A stretch of DNA of 64,000 nucleotides from Clostridiales bacterium UBA6114 (GCA_002423435.1 DIWE01000002.1:1-64000); one strand, 5' to 3'. Numbered from the stretch's first letter, positions 1 to 8,456 are shown. The notes: generated by a model from the sequence alone, not told the origin. Translations and numbers: made by a program.

Positions 1-147
1 TCTGCATGTTCGGCTTCTGCATGTTCTCCATCGGCATCCTCGGCATCGGCATATTATACTTCGGCATATTCATTTCATTCATCTGCATGTTCGGCTTCTG
101 CATGTTCTCCATCGGCATCTTTGGCATCGGCATATTGTACTTTGGCA
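1..147. repeat. 81-bp tandem repeat inside the Met-rich gene
   Basis: Two copies start at 1 and 82 (period 81 bp, 27 codons). They match almost perfectly for about 66 bp, with a few synonymous or conservative changes, then diverge. The first copy is cut by the window edge, so the array probably continues to the left. Confidence 0.85.
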
Positions 148-277
148 CTTCGTGTATCGGCATGCGCGGCGTCGGCATCATTTCCGGCATTTTCATCGTC
201 GGCACATTTGGAGTTTCCTGATCCTGAAGGCTATATGTGTTATGGGGGCCGTCGCGAAAATTCAAATTTTTATGCAT
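1..277 (-). CDS. Methionine-rich tandem-repeat protein (N-terminal part only)
   Basis: An open frame on the minus strand starts at an ATG at 277 and runs off the left edge without a stop, so only about 92 N-terminal residues are visible. An AGGAG at 293-289 lies 11 nt upstream of the start. The first 25 or so residues are ordinary and polar (MHKNLNFRDG...). After that the protein becomes rich in Met, Pro, Asn and Lys, with repeated MPMPKMPMENMQKPNMQ-like units of 27 residues. No signal peptide or membrane segment is seen. I do not recognise the family. Met-rich repeats occur in some copper-binding and some spore-coat proteins, but nothing here decides between these. The frame, the ribosome binding site and conservation of the repeats at protein level support a real gene. 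Confidence 0.7.
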   Translation of the reverse strand, partial: MHKNLNFRDGPHNTYSLQDQETPNVPTMKMPEMMPTPRMPIHEVPKYNMPMPKMPMENMQKPNMQMNEMNMPKYNMPMPRMPMENMQKPNMQ

Positions 278-517
278 GGTTTTTTTTACTCCTTTTTGCA
301 TATAGTAACGCTAATCCTGTCGATTCAATACATCTTATGCAGAAAAAGGAAACGCGTTCCCGGCATTTTTGCTTTCCGCCTTTTCTGAAACGATTTTTAC
401 GGGTTGTCTCATGATTTCTGCAGCGGTATTGTTTTTGAATCCGGCCTGTTTTCCACTGGAAATCGAATGGCTTTCAAAGAAAAAACCATGTGCATACCTT
501 AAAAAGAGACAAAAAGC

Positions 518-761
518 AAAAACCGGCCTTCCGGCCGGTTTTTGTCAGAGTGTCAAAAAAGTATACTCTGGGAATTGTTAAGGGGCCGAAGCCCCTTAAC
601 TTGGGATAAGTCCGCAGGCGGACATGCGCCGCCGGAGGACACCCTGGACAAAACCGACGGTTTTGTCCGCACCTAGGGGAGCTCTGAGGGGGAATTGGAT
701 TCCAAAAGGCTGTCGAGTTTTTCGACAGCCTGGCAAAAACCGGCCTTCCGGCCGGTTTTTG
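518..761. other. Intergenic hairpin array flanked by a repeated terminator
   Basis: The 505-bp gap between the Met-rich gene and the protease gene (278-782) holds no convincing gene. It contains five good hairpins: 519-542 (stem AAAACCGGCC), 577-600 (GTTAAGGGGC), 646-668 (GGACAAAACC), 708-730 (GGCTGTCGA) and 735-760 (AAAAACCGGCC). A weaker small one lies at 610-623. The first and last are the same sequence, a direct repeat of about 29 bp, 217 bp apart. Each ends in a T run. The copy at 735-760 sits just past the protease stop and probably works as its terminator. Confidence 0.7.
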
Positions 762-782
762 TTTTGACAGTATGATTCTTTG

Positions 783-1925
783 TCAGGATTTATACTGGGC
801 AAGCTTCAGTTGAAGTGTCAATGCCCTTTCGCTGCGGGAAACGGAAATACTGACCGTCTGACCCACCGTTAAACCGTCGACCACTTTATTGAGATCCGAC
901 AGGCTCGAAATTTCGTTTCCGTTGACCGATACGACACGGTCGCCCGCCTTGAAGCCCGCGCTTTCCGCGTTCGAGCCCTGCGTTACCGACTTTATATAAA
1001 GCCCGGTGCTTTGTACGCGGTACATCATAGCTGTCTGCGCGTCCAAAATATTGACGAAGGACATGCCGAGGTCGATTCTCCCCTGCACATATCCGTATTT
1101 TACCAGATCACTGATCACCGTTTTGACATCATTAATCGGAATGGCAAAGCCAAGCCCCTCGATATCCGAGCCTGAGGATTTCGCGTTTACAATACCGATC
1201 AGCTCACCCTGTCCGTTGAAGAGGCCGCCGCCCGAGTTGCCCGGGTTGATCGCCGCGTTGGTTTGCAGAAGATTCATTGTCTCGTCCCCGAGGTCGATCT
1301 CGCGGTCAAGCGCGCTGATGATTCCGTCGGTCACGGTACCGCCAAGCTGCCCCAGCGGGTTTCCGATCGCGACGGCGAGCTGTCCGACCTGAAGTTTGTC
1401 CGAATCGCCGAAAACGGCCGGCTGGAGGCCCGTTGCGCTGATTTTGACAACGGCAATATCGGTTTTTTCATCCGTTCCGACAAGCGTCGCCGTGTAAGTC
1501 TCCCCATTTTTCAACCGAACGCCGATTTTACTCGCGCCTTCAACCACATGGTTGTTTGTCACGATGTATCCGTCGCTCGTCACGATTACGCCGCTCCCCG
1601 CGCCCTCCGATACATACTGGCCCATGAATCTTCCCGTCGTTACGGTTTCCGTCGTAATTTCAACAACGGAATTCGCGGTCAGAGCGGCAATCTCGGTAAT
1701 CGGCAGGTCACCCGAATCCTGACCGTCGGCGGAATTCGCGGTCTTAATGACGGCAGCCAGGTCAGCGGACGTTGTTCCCGGCTCCGAAACCTGTGGGTTA
1801 CTCTCGGCGCCCATCCGTCCGGCGACCAATCCCCCTGTAAATCCGAGCGCAGACGAGAAAACCACACAGAGCGCGATCAGAATCCCCGCCACTTTCAGAT
1901 TAACCGTTCTTCTTCTGTAATACAT
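783..1925 (-). CDS. HtrA/DegP-like serine protease with PDZ domain
   Basis: A membrane-anchored protease of envelope quality control. Residues 9-35 form an uncleaved signal-anchor with a short positive N-terminus (YYRRR). A low-complexity linker follows, then a trypsin-like domain at about 75-275. The catalytic triad is visible as His126 (TNNHVV), Asp156 (EKTDIAVV) and Ser231 (GNSGGG). One PDZ domain fills about 290-375. The length of 380 aa is normal for Gram-positive HtrA-like proteases. The start is preceded by GGGAGGATG. The gene is divergent from mutY and ends just before a strong hairpin terminator. The family and the extracellular active site are secure. The exact paralogue (htrA, htrB or yyxA type) cannot be told from sequence alone. 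Confidence 0.95.
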   Translation of the reverse strand: MYYRRRTVNLKVAGILIALCVVFSSALGFTGGLVAGRMGAESNPQVSEPGTTSADLAAVIKTANSADGQDSGDLPITEIAALTANSVVEITTETVTTGRFMGQYVSEGAGSGVIVTSDGYIVTNNHVVEGASKIGVRLKNGETYTATLVGTDEKTDIAVVKISATGLQPAVFGDSDKLQVGQLAVAIGNPLGQLGGTVTDGIISALDREIDLGDETMNLLQTNAAINPGNSGGGLFNGQGELIGIVNAKSSGSDIEGLGFAIPINDVKTVISDLVKYGYVQGRIDLGMSFVNILDAQTAMMYRVQSTGLYIKSVTQGSNAESAGFKAGDRVVSVNGNEISSLSDLNKVVDGLTVGQTVSISVSRSERALTLQLKLAQYKS

Positions 1926-2045
1926 GTGTGATTCATCCTCCCGCAGTATCTTATCTATAGAATAACCCGTCGAAGTGAACGTTTTGTGAACGATTTATAA
2001 ATAAATATAAAATTCCGGAGAGAAATATGTGAGTTTCTTCGTCCG

Positions 2046-2074
2046 TTGTTTTTCGGACAACCGGATGATACAAT
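2046..2074 (+). promoter_or_regulatory. Likely sigma-A promoter of mutY
   Basis: TTGTTT at 2046-2051 and TACAAT at 2069-2074 are separated by 17 bp. They lie about 40 bp upstream of the mutY start. Confidence 0.5.
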
Positions 2075-2115
2075 AGAACAATATTCCTGAACAAGCCAAG
2101 GAAAAGGTAACTGAC

Positions 2116-3174
2116 ATGGATCTTATCAAGGAAACGTCCCGCTTAACAGCAATCGTAAAGCCCCTTCTCGCCTGGTATGACAAAAACGCCCGGGTTCTTC
2201 CGTGGCGCGAGGACCCCTCCCCTTACCGCGTCTTTGTCTCCGAAATCATGCTCCAGCAGACGCGGGTTGAGGCGGTTAAACCCTATTTTGACCGTTTTAT
2301 ATCGGCGCTGCCTGATTTCGAGGCGCTTTCCGCCTGTCCGGAGGATCGGCTTATGAAGCTCTGGGAGGGCCTCGGGTATTACAGCCGCGCAAGAAATCTG
2401 AAAAAGGCCGCCTCAGTTGTCATGGACCGCTTCCAGGGTCGGCTGCCCGCATCGTTTGACGCCCTTCTGTCTCTTCCGGGGTTCGGGGAATATACGGCGG
2501 GCGCCGTCGCATCCATCGCCTTTCGCCTGAGCGTGCCCGCCGTCGACGGGAATGTGCTTCGGGTGCTTTCGAGGGTCCTTAATTCCGACGCGGACATTTC
2601 CCGGCCGGACACCAAGGCTTTCTTCCGCGGCGAGATCACACGCATCCTGCCGAAGGACCGCCCGGGAGATTTCAACCAGGCCCTGATGGAGCTCGGGGCA
2701 ACCGTCTGCAAGCCAAACGGTGCGCCGGAATGCCTTTTATGCCCGCTTTCCGGGCTGTGCGAGGGCTTTCGGCAGGGCGTTGCCGGGCTTCTTCCGGTGA
2801 AAGCCCCGAAAAAGGCGCGCAGGCAGGAGCGACGTACGGTTATTGTCCTTGTTTTTGACAAAAAGGTTGCGCTTTCAAAGCGCGCAGGGCACGGCCTGCT
2901 CTCAGGTCTCTACGAGCTTCCGAACTTCGACGGCCGGCTTAACGCGAAAACGGCGGAGGATTTGCTGAAGGGTCTGGGGGTCTCCGTTTCGTCCGTCTCG
3001 CCGCTTCGCGACGCGAAGCATGTTTTTACCCACGTCGAATGGCATATGAACGGATTTCTGGCGATTGCACAAGGCCCCGGGCTGCCGGAGGGATGGTTCT
3101 GGGCGGACAAAAACATGCTCGAAAGCGATTACGCCCTGCCTTCCGCTTTCAGGGCGTACCGAAAGGAACTATGA
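2116..3174 (+). CDS. mutY: A/G-specific adenine DNA glycosylase MutY
   Basis: Removes adenine mispaired with 8-oxoguanine. The helix-hairpin-helix glycosylase domain covers about 30-215. The catalytic Glu43 lies in SEIMLQQT, the hairpin is LPGFGEYTAGA (120-130), and the catalytic Asp144 lies in PAVDGNVLRV. An iron-sulphur cluster loop has Cys198, 206, 209 and 215. Its first spacing is C-X7-C, where the family usually has C-X6-C. A C-terminal NUDIX-like recognition domain covers about 230-352, and the total of 352 aa is typical. AAGGAAAAGG precedes the start. The gene stands alone, divergent from the protease. Confidence 0.96.
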   Translation: MDLIKETSRLTAIVKPLLAWYDKNARVLPWREDPSPYRVFVSEIMLQQTRVEAVKPYFDRFISALPDFEALSACPEDRLMKLWEGLGYYSRARNLKKAASVVMDRFQGRLPASFDALLSLPGFGEYTAGAVASIAFRLSVPAVDGNVLRVLSRVLNSDADISRPDTKAFFRGEITRILPKDRPGDFNQALMELGATVCKPNGAPECLLCPLSGLCEGFRQGVAGLLPVKAPKKARRQERRTVIVLVFDKKVALSKRAGHGLLSGLYELPNFDGRLNAKTAEDLLKGLGVSVSSVSPLRDAKHVFTHVEWHMNGFLAIAQGPGLPEGWFWADKNMLESDYALPSAFRAYRKEL

Positions 3175-3289
3175 AACAGGATATAAAGAAAACTTTTTGT
3201 TCCTGTTAAAATACTTAACGGACGGTTATGGGGTTTCCCATAATCGCCCGTTTTTAGCATAATACCGTGACCGGTTTAAGTTTTTATAT

Positions 3290-4606
3290 TTAAGCCTTTT
3301 CCGCCAAAGCCTGACCAAGCTCAGAGAGAATCCGGTCCTTTGATTTCTCCACCTCGAAGATGACCTTCTCGATGTCGATCGTTTGATATTCTCCGTCCCG
3401 GTACAGGACCTTTCCGTCGACCATTGTGAGTCGAACGTCGCTCCCGCTCGCGGAATAAATCAGATTGTTCAGTAAGCTGTGTGCGGGCTTCATATGCGCG
3501 CCGGAAATATCGAGCGCGATCAAATCGGCCTTCATCCCCGTTTTCAGTGCCGCGGTATCCGCTCTTCCCTGGCTTACGGCACCCGCGCGGGTCGCCGCGT
3601 ACAGCGCCTGCCGCGGCGTGACGACGCGCGGGTCGCCCCACTTCTCCTTGTGGATCAGCGCGAAGAATTTCATTTCCTCGAGCATATTCAGGCTGTTGTT
3701 GCTCGCGGCGCCGTCCGTTCCCAGCGCGACGTTTATACCCTTTTCCAGAAGCTTCGGCGCATTGCACACGCCGCTCGCGAGCTTTAGGTTGCTTTTGGGG
3801 CAGGAGGCGACGGTGACGCCCTTTTCCTTTAAAATATCGAAATCCTCCCCCTCGAGCCACACGCAGTGGGCCGCCGTCGTTTTGCTGTCGAAGATGCCGA
3901 GGCTATAAAAATACTCGGCCGGCGTTTTTCCGCCGTGCCTCAGCTTGCAGCCTTCGTGCTCCTCTTTTGTCTCCGAAAGGTGGATGTGCATGTTCGCGCC
4001 GAGGCTTTTGCAATGCTCCGCCATCTGACGGACGACCTTCTCACCCGACGTGTATTCGGCGTGGATGCACATGTCGATTTTCAGCCTGCCGTCCCCCGTA
4101 TTGTGGCAATTCTCGAAAAGAAGCTTCCCTTCCTTGTAATTTTTAAGAGTATACAGGTCCTCGTCGCCAAAGCAGGTGAGGCCGAGGCTCAAATTGTTTT
4201 TGACGCCGCTTTCCAAAACGGCCCTCGCCATCTCCTCGCCGTAAAAGTACATGTCCGTCGTCGACACGATCCCGGAGCGCAGCGACTCCGCGATCCCGAG
4301 AAGCATGGCGTAATAGATGTCGTGGCCCGTCAGTTTCTCTTCAAACGGGAAAATCCGGGTGTTCAGCCAATCGGAGAGATTAAGGTTCTCGCCGTAACCG
4401 CGGAGCAGGGTCATCGGCGTATGCGCGTGGGCGTTTACAAAGCCGCTCATCAGGAGCTTTCCGCGGCCGTCGTATTCCTCCCCGAAAGCCTCCTCCGGCA
4501 TTTGATCGCCGATATAGCCGATCACGCCGTCCTTTACCCCGACATATCCGTTTTCACGGAGCTTAAACCGGTCGTCCAGCACGGCAATATTCTTAAAAAG
4601 CATCAT
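3290..4606 (-). CDS. mtaD: Amidohydrolase, 5-methylthioadenosine/S-adenosylhomocysteine deaminase type
   Basis: A cytosolic metal-dependent deaminase of the ATZ/TRZ (chlorohydrolase) subfamily. Known members convert SAH or MTA to the inosyl forms. Metal ligands are visible: His60 and His62 (NAHAHTP), His209 (HIHLSET, with catalytic Glu212) and Asp298 (GTDGA). His182 and His247 also match family positions. The 438-aa length is typical. Two adjacent ATG codons follow a GGGGGAAGC ribosome binding site, and the first is used here. The gene stands alone and is divergent from iorA. Family assignment is firm. Substrate is inferred from similarity; guanine or other aminohydrolases of this fold are possible. 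Confidence 0.88.
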   Translation of the reverse strand: MMLFKNIAVLDDRFKLRENGYVGVKDGVIGYIGDQMPEEAFGEEYDGRGKLLMSGFVNAHAHTPMTLLRGYGENLNLSDWLNTRIFPFEEKLTGHDIYYAMLLGIAESLRSGIVSTTDMYFYGEEMARAVLESGVKNNLSLGLTCFGDEDLYTLKNYKEGKLLFENCHNTGDGRLKIDMCIHAEYTSGEKVVRQMAEHCKSLGANMHIHLSETKEEHEGCKLRHGGKTPAEYFYSLGIFDSKTTAAHCVWLEGEDFDILKEKGVTVASCPKSNLKLASGVCNAPKLLEKGINVALGTDGAASNNSLNMLEEMKFFALIHKEKWGDPRVVTPRQALYAATRAGAVSQGRADTAALKTGMKADLIALDISGAHMKPAHSLLNNLIYSASGSDVRLTMVDGKVLYRDGEYQTIDIEKVIFEVEKSKDRILSELGQALAEKA

Positions 4607-4687
4607 GCTTCCCCCATTCAGGTATTTTGAATAAGAAAATTATACCATATTTTTTCTGTATATTACAACAGCCTCAAATCCGCGCGC

Positions 4688-4774
4688 AATTGACAAAAAA
4701 AAATGCCTGTGGTACTCTGAAAACGGTTTAAAAGCGAGTTCGCCGCGCAGAGCCGGCCGTATTTCCGGGCCGGC
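4688..4774 (+). promoter_or_regulatory. Promoter and leader hairpin of iorAB
   Basis: TTGACA (4688-4693) and TACTCT (4711-4716) have a 17-bp spacer. The leader of about 140 nt contains a GC-rich hairpin, GCCGGCC (4752-4758) with GGCCGGC (4768-4774), and flanking GC pairs that could lengthen it. No T-box signature was found. Confidence 0.45.
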
Positions 4775-4856
4775 CGGGCGGCGCTTTAAGAAACAACGCT
4801 TATCCGGACACAAACGCGTCTTTTTATTTAATCTGGTAACGCTATGAGGTGAGCTG

Positions 4857-6638
4857 ATGCAAAAACTGCTGATGGGCAACGAGGCCATCGGCCTTGCCGC
4901 CATTCACGCCGGGGTGAACGTCGTCTGCGGCTATCCCGGCACGCCGTCGACCGAAGTGCTTGAGACGGTCGCGAAGTTGAATGACGGAAAAATCCACGTC
5001 GAGTGGTCGGTCAATGAAAAGGTGGCCGTCGAGGTCGCCGCCGGGGCGTCCTATTCGGGCGCGCGGACGATGGTTACGATGAAGCAGGTCGGCTTAAACG
5101 TCGCGACCGATCCCATCATGAGCCTCGCCTATGTCGGCGTAAAGGGCGGAATGATCGTTCTTGTCGCCGACGATCCGGGCCCGATCTCGTCGCAGACGGA
5201 ACAGGACACGCGGCGTTTCGGCGAATATTCCAAGATCCCCGTCCTCGACCCTTCCTCCGTGCAGGAGGCCTACGACATGGTCGAGGCGGCGTTTGAGCTG
5301 TCGGAAAAAATGGAAATCCCGGTCATTCTGCGCCCGACGACGCGCGTCTGCCACGCGCGCTCGACCATAAAGCTTGCGGAAACCGTGAAGACAAATACGC
5401 CCGCCGGCTTTGAAAAGGACCCGAAATGGGTGATCTTCCCGCGCCTTTCCTATGAAAACCACAAAAAGCTCGACCGTATCGAGCGCGAGCTTCAAGAAGA
5501 ATTCTGCTCCTCCCCGTTTAATTCGATGAGCGGGACCGGCAAAAAAGGTATCGTAACCTCCGGCGTCTGCTTTTCCTATGTTTCGGAGGTGCTTTCGGAT
5601 TTAAATGTCGAGCTGCCCCTTCTGAAAGTCGGAACGCCCTACCCATTTCCCATCGGGCTCGCGGAAACGTTTCTCAAGGGTCTTGATCAGGTGCTTGTCA
5701 TCGAGGAGCTCGATTCGGTGCTCGAGGACAGTCTATTGAAGTTCTGCCGCGCAGGCGGCGTGAAAATCTCGGGCAGGCGCGACCGGACGACCGCGGCCGC
5801 CGGCGAATACTCGTATGAGCTTATCTCAAAATGGGTCCGCGCGTTTCTCGGACTGCCGGCGCAAAAGGAAGAGAAGCCGCCGGCCGGAATGCCGGCTCTG
5901 CCTCAGCGGCCGCCGGTGCTCTGTGCCGGATGTCCCCACAGGGCCGCCTTTTACAGCGTAAAGCAGGCGATGAAGTGGAGAAACGCGGTGTTTTGCGGGG
6001 ATATCGGCTGCTACACCCTCGGCAACGCAAAGCCGCTCGACATGGTCGACACCTGCCTGTGCATGGGAGCGGACATCACGATCGCCCAGGGCCTCGCGAT
6101 TGCCGAGCCGGACGTCGCGCATTTTTCCTTTATCGGCGACTCGACATTTTTCCACACCGGCATCCCCGGCGTCATAAACGCCGTGTACAACAACACAAAA
6201 ATCACTGTTATCGTCCTCGACAACGGCACGACCGCGATGACGGGGCACCAGCCCCACCCGGGGACCGGCAAGACGGCGGGGGGCGACATCGCCCAGAAGA
6301 TCAGCATCGAAGAGGTCCTGAAAGCCTGCGGAGTCGGGCAGATCGAGACGGTCGATCCCCTGGATCTTGAAGCGTCCATCGCGGCGGTAAAGCGGGCGTC
6401 CGATTATGACGGAGTGTCGGCCGTCGTGTTCCGCGCCCCCTGCATCACCCTTTTTAAACCGCCAAAAACCTACCGGATCATGGACAACTGCTTAAAATGC
6501 AGGAAATGTGTTGCAGAAATCGGATGTCCCGCCCTGTTTATGCAGGGCGACGCCGTGCGGATCGACCCGTCGCTCTGCTACGGATGCGGACTCTGCGCGA
6601 AGATATGCCCGGTAAAAGCGATCGGAGGCGAGCTTTGA
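4857..6638 (+). CDS. iorA: Indolepyruvate ferredoxin oxidoreductase, alpha subunit
   Basis: Oxidatively decarboxylates aryl pyruvates (from Trp, Phe and Tyr) to aryl-acetyl-CoA, passing electrons to ferredoxin. The N-terminal pyruvate:ferredoxin-oxidoreductase-like domain starts MQKLLMGNEAIGLAA. The central thiamine-pyrophosphate-binding domain carries GDSTFFHTG and LDNGTTAMTGHQPHPG at about 425-475. The C-terminus (about 545-590) holds two ferredoxin-type Cys clusters, CLKCRKC and CYGCGLCAKIC. The 593-aa length fits the family. GAGGTGA lies just upstream of the start. The stop overlaps the start of iorB. The enzyme works as an alpha-beta complex in the cytosol during amino-acid fermentation. 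Confidence 0.96.
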   Translation: MQKLLMGNEAIGLAAIHAGVNVVCGYPGTPSTEVLETVAKLNDGKIHVEWSVNEKVAVEVAAGASYSGARTMVTMKQVGLNVATDPIMSLAYVGVKGGMIVLVADDPGPISSQTEQDTRRFGEYSKIPVLDPSSVQEAYDMVEAAFELSEKMEIPVILRPTTRVCHARSTIKLAETVKTNTPAGFEKDPKWVIFPRLSYENHKKLDRIERELQEEFCSSPFNSMSGTGKKGIVTSGVCFSYVSEVLSDLNVELPLLKVGTPYPFPIGLAETFLKGLDQVLVIEELDSVLEDSLLKFCRAGGVKISGRRDRTTAAAGEYSYELISKWVRAFLGLPAQKEEKPPAGMPALPQRPPVLCAGCPHRAAFYSVKQAMKWRNAVFCGDIGCYTLGNAKPLDMVDTCLCMGADITIAQGLAIAEPDVAHFSFIGDSTFFHTGIPGVINAVYNNTKITVIVLDNGTTAMTGHQPHPGTGKTAGGDIAQKISIEEVLKACGVGQIETVDPLDLEASIAAVKRASDYDGVSAVVFRAPCITLFKPPKTYRIMDNCLKCRKCVAEIGCPALFMQGDAVRIDPSLCYGCGLCAKICPVKAIGGEL

Positions 6639-7201
6639 TGGAATCAAGCATTCTGATTACAGGCGTCGGCGGCCAGGGGACCATCCTCGCGTCGAAGCTT
6701 CTGGCGCAGACGGCGCAGGATCTGGGCTTTTTCGCGAGGACCTCCGAGACCATCGGTATGGCGCAGCGGGGCGGCTCGGTCACGAGCCATGTCCGGATCG
6801 GAAACAGAGCCCCGTCGCCCGTGATCCCCGAAAAAAAGGCCGATCTTATCATCGCGTTCGAGCCTTCCGAGGCGCTTCGGAATCTGCGCTATTTAAAAGA
6901 CGGCGGGGCACTGCTCGTAAACACACACGCCGTGATCCCGTCGACCGCCTCGTTTGACAAAAGCTACGACCCGGAAAAAATCGTCGCATATCTGATCAGC
7001 GTCTGCAAGGACGCCATCTTCGCCGATGCAAACGCGATATGCAAAACGCTTTGTACATACAAGGTGCTAAATACGGTGATGCTGGGGATCGCCGCGAAGG
7101 AGGGCCTTCTCCCCTTTACCAAGGATCAGCTCGAAAACACCGTTTTGCGCCATCTTCCGGAGAAATTCAGGGAAATCAATCTCCGGGCGCTTTCGATATG
7201 A
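6638..7201 (+). CDS. iorB: Indolepyruvate ferredoxin oxidoreductase, beta subunit
   Basis: The partner of IorA, of the PFOR gamma-like family. It starts at the ATG at 6638, whose A is the last base of the iorA stop (TGATG overlap), with GGAGG just upstream. Its first residues, MESSILITGVGGQGTILASK, match the usual N-terminus of IorB, including the GVGGQG loop. The 187-aa length is typical. A longer in-frame start at 6497 would lie inside iorA and is not used here. The overlap implies translational coupling and equal stoichiometry. Confidence 0.96.
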   Translation: MESSILITGVGGQGTILASKLLAQTAQDLGFFARTSETIGMAQRGGSVTSHVRIGNRAPSPVIPEKKADLIIAFEPSEALRNLRYLKDGGALLVNTHAVIPSTASFDKSYDPEKIVAYLISVCKDAIFADANAICKTLCTYKVLNTVMLGIAAKEGLLPFTKDQLENTVLRHLPEKFREINLRALSI

Positions 7202-7258
7202 TCACATTCCTCTGAAGGATGATTTCCCCGAATCGGTTTATAATAATGTCCACTGAAT

Positions 7259-7282
7259 AAATGCGATTTGCGAATCGCATTT
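7259..7282. promoter_or_regulatory. 10-bp perfect dyad before the SDR gene
   Basis: AAATGCGATT, loop TGCG, AATCGCATTT. A TATAAT at 7239-7244 lies just upstream, so this could be an operator over the transcription start of the SDR gene. It could also be a weak terminator for iorAB, although there is no long T run. Confidence 0.4.
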
Positions 7283-7322
7283 ACCGAAAGAGCAAAGTAT
7301 TGAGAAAAAGGGGGCTTGCCGG

Positions 7323-8057
7323 TTGGCCAGAACCGTTTTGATCACAGGCGCATCGCGCGGAATCGGCGCCGCCTGCGCCGCCGCCTTTGCGGCGGACGGA
7401 TGGAATGTCGCAATCAATTATTTTAGCGGTGAGGAAAAAGCCCTGGCGCTTTCCTCTTCCTTAAAACAAAACGGAGCAAACGCGCTCGCGGTCAGGGCGG
7501 ACGTATCCGATCCGGCGCAGGTTCGGGACATGGCGGCGCAGGTTCTTCTCCATTTCGGCCGTATCGACGCTCTCATAAACAATGCGGGCATCGCGCAGCA
7601 AAAGCTCTTCTGCGACCTGACCGACGCGGATTGGGACCGGATGTTCGACGTAAACGTCAAGGGCGTTTTTTATTGCTCGCGGGCGGTTTTGCCGCATATG
7701 ATCCATAACAAGCAGGGCAAGATCGTCAATATATCCTCGGTCTGGGGCATTGCGGGCGCCTCCTGCGAGGTGCATTACTCCGCGTCGAAGGCGGCGGTGA
7801 TCGGCCTTACGAAAGCGCTCGCGAAGGAGTTGGGCCCGTCCGGGATCCAAGTAAACTGCGTCGCCCCAGGCGTGATTTCGACCGATATGAACGCAAAGCT
7901 GGATAACGACGCCATATCGCGGATCAGGGAGGAAACGCCGCTCGGGGTCTTGGGAAGCGCCGAAGATATTGCAAACGCCGTGCTGTTTCTTTCGTCGGAG
8001 AAGGCGGACTTTATCACGGGCCAGGTCTTAAGCCCGAACGGCGGGTTTGTCATTTAG
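7323..8057 (+). CDS. Short-chain dehydrogenase, 3-oxoacyl-ACP reductase-like
   Basis: An NAD(P)H-dependent oxidoreductase with a Rossmann fold. Visible motifs are the cofactor loop TGASRGIG (8-15), NNAG (86-89) and the catalytic Ser139, Tyr152 and Lys156 (YSASK). The 244-aa length matches the FabG family. The start is TTG at 7323, with an AAAAAGGGGG ribosome binding site. The gene stands alone rather than in a fatty-acid operon, so a FabG paralogue (ymfI type) or a keto-acid or sugar reductase is equally likely. The family is certain; the substrate is not. Confidence 0.9.
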   Translation: MARTVLITGASRGIGAACAAAFAADGWNVAINYFSGEEKALALSSSLKQNGANALAVRADVSDPAQVRDMAAQVLLHFGRIDALINNAGIAQQKLFCDLTDADWDRMFDVNVKGVFYCSRAVLPHMIHNKQGKIVNISSVWGIAGASCEVHYSASKAAVIGLTKALAKELGPSGIQVNCVAPGVISTDMNAKLDNDAISRIREETPLGVLGSAEDIANAVLFLSSEKADFITGQVLSPNGGFVI

Positions 8058-8082
8058 CGGTAGCGAAGCACGCTCTTACGTC

Positions 8083-8327
8083 TTTTTTGAAAAAATGAGT
8101 TGCGTAAACGTAACCATTTTTTCAAAAAACCGAATTGATTTGTTTTTTTTGCAATTCATTTGCCGAAAAAACACTCGGGGGTCCCCAACAAATAGTATTT
8201 GTTGGGGTGAGTTCATCCGCGCCAATCGGGGCGCGAAACCGGGGTTACTCAAAGGGGTACTGGGTACCCCTTTGATGCGTGAAGACTTTGTCTTCACGCA
8301 GCGGCCGGCGCAATCGCCGGCCTTTTT
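8083..8327. other. Array of six perfect hairpins
   Basis: The 399-bp gap between the SDR gene and typA (8058-8456) has no gene but six successive perfect dyads: 8083-8129 (15 bp, TTTTTTGAAAAAATG), 8183-8207 (11 bp, CCCCAACAAAT), 8218-8235 (6 bp, CGCGCC), 8250-8274 (11 bp, CAAAGGGGTAC), 8276-8300 (11 bp, TGCGTGAAGAC) and 8303-8322 (8 bp, GGCCGGCG, then five Ts). The last is a good rho-independent terminator for the plus strand. The others lack T runs and are unexplained. Confidence 0.75.
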
Positions 8328-8407
8328 CGTTATTTTTATCAGCAAAAGGCGGGAAACTATAAAAAAGACTATGCAAAAGATGTGAATCGAATTTCTGAAA
8401 TTTGTTG

Positions 8408-8413
8408 TATAAT
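8408..8413 (+). promoter_or_regulatory. -10 element of typA
   Basis: A perfect TATAAT about 44 bp upstream of the typA start. No clear -35 is seen at the expected distance. Confidence 0.45.
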
Positions 8414-8456
8414 AGTATATTGTGCAAAATACAGATCTCGTTAAGGAGCATGGAAG

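Noticed and set aside
6..414. Plus-strand frames of 70-97 codons across the repeat at the left edge
   Set aside because: They are antisense to the Met-rich repeat, have poor ribosome binding sites, and read as low-complexity Phe/Gly/Ile. The minus-strand frame has a good AGGAG and a better repeat pattern.
4694..4856. T-box or amino-acid riboswitch before iorA
   Set aside because: A GC-rich hairpin is present but neither the T-box AGGGTGGNACCGCG sequence nor a terminator was found.
6497..6637. Longer start of iorB
   Set aside because: The extension lies inside iorA and adds no conserved sequence. MESSILITGVGGQG begins at 6638, as in known IorB.
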